Assembly: GCA_023265495.1 (NCBI GenBank) | Contig: JAHFTP010000029.1 | Location: 1-13,320, forward strand | Source: Chlamydiota bacterium | GTDB taxonomy: Bacteria; Chlamydiota; Chlamydiia; Chlamydiales; Rhabdochlamydiaceae | DNA: 13,320 nucleotides | Reading direction: 5' to 3' | In this document: one piece after another, positions 13,120-13,320 of the stretch | Layout: every line of letters starts with the position of its first letter | Position numbering within the stretch: the stretch's first letter is position 1 | Position numbers and translations under genes: made by a program | The notes under the pieces: generated by a model | What the model was told of the DNA's origin: nothing | Seen by the model: only the letters and a program-made list of their open reading frames with translations | Database searches by the model: none

Positions 13120-13320
13120 ATGAAATTCATCATCACTAAAACAGAACTACTAGCCATCATTGGAAAAGTCCAAAACATCGTACCGACAAAGCCATCAAAC
13201 CCTGTCCTTGCCAACATTCTCATCCAAGCGATAGATGATCAGGTGATCGTCAGCGCCACGGATGCTACCATCAGTATGCAAGCCTACGCCGATGCCAAGG
13301 TGGAAGAGGAAGGATCTATC
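13120..13320 (+). CDS. dnaN: DNA polymerase III beta clamp, 5' end only
   Basis: The sliding clamp tethers DNA polymerase III to DNA. Only the first 67 codons are present. MKFIITKTELLAIIGKVQNI, then VPTKPSNPVLANILIQA, then VIVSATDATISMQAYADA match the N-terminal domain of bacterial DnaN and resemble chlamydial DnaN in particular. The start ATG 13120 has AGGAG 11 nt upstream, a rather long spacing. The gene continues beyond the window. Confidence 0.95.
   Translation, partial: MKFIITKTELLAIIGKVQNIVPTKPSNPVLANILIQAIDDQVIVSATDATISMQAYADAKVEEEGSI

Overview
The window looks like chromosome of a member of the Chlamydiota, most likely an environmental (Chlamydia-like) lineage. The evidence is gene content and order. 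A leuS-waaA pair (Kdo transferase) and an smpB/dnaN neighbourhood both recall chlamydial genomes. The start of DnaN resembles chlamydial DnaN, and there is a proline-rich, effector-like protein. All genes read with the standard code. This placement is inference from recalled families, not from a search.

Layout. (1) 1-1265, minus strand: a tryptophan module with trpR followed by trpE (running off the left edge). A TTGACA/TAACAT promoter precedes trpR, and a 7+7 bp palindrome covers its -10 box, which fits TrpR autoregulation. (2) 1436-3367, plus: a 643-residue protein with a long Pro/Ser-rich disordered half and a helical C-terminal half, a candidate secreted effector. (3) about 3400-5390: an accessory strip with a DUF2283-like small protein, a broken integrase-repeat (INT_rpt) fragment with an in-frame stop, hairpin-forming repeats in several copies, and a DUF3800 protein whose usual DESG motif reads YESG. 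It ends next to two tRNA genes. (4) 5392-5549, minus: elongator tRNA-Met and initiator tRNA-fMet. (5) 5612-9452, minus: leuS and waaA overlapping by 8 bp. (6) 9547-9867, minus: a thioredoxin-like [2Fe-2S] ferredoxin. (7) 10045-11952, plus: a 480-residue protein of unknown function with winged-helix-like ends, directly abutting smpB. (8) 12139-13029, plus: an unrecognised 296-residue protein with five degenerate Cys-containing repeats, preceded by a G9 tract where the Shine-Dalgarno should be. (9) 13120 onward: the start of dnaN with a good promoter.

Housekeeping blocks (translation, lipopolysaccharide core, trans-translation, replication clamp) alternate with lineage-specific material. The least explained parts are the effector-like gene, the repeat-rich strip 3400-5390, and the Cys-repeat protein between smpB and dnaN. 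I found no CRISPR array, intact transposase or intact integrase, and no clearly new multi-gene system.
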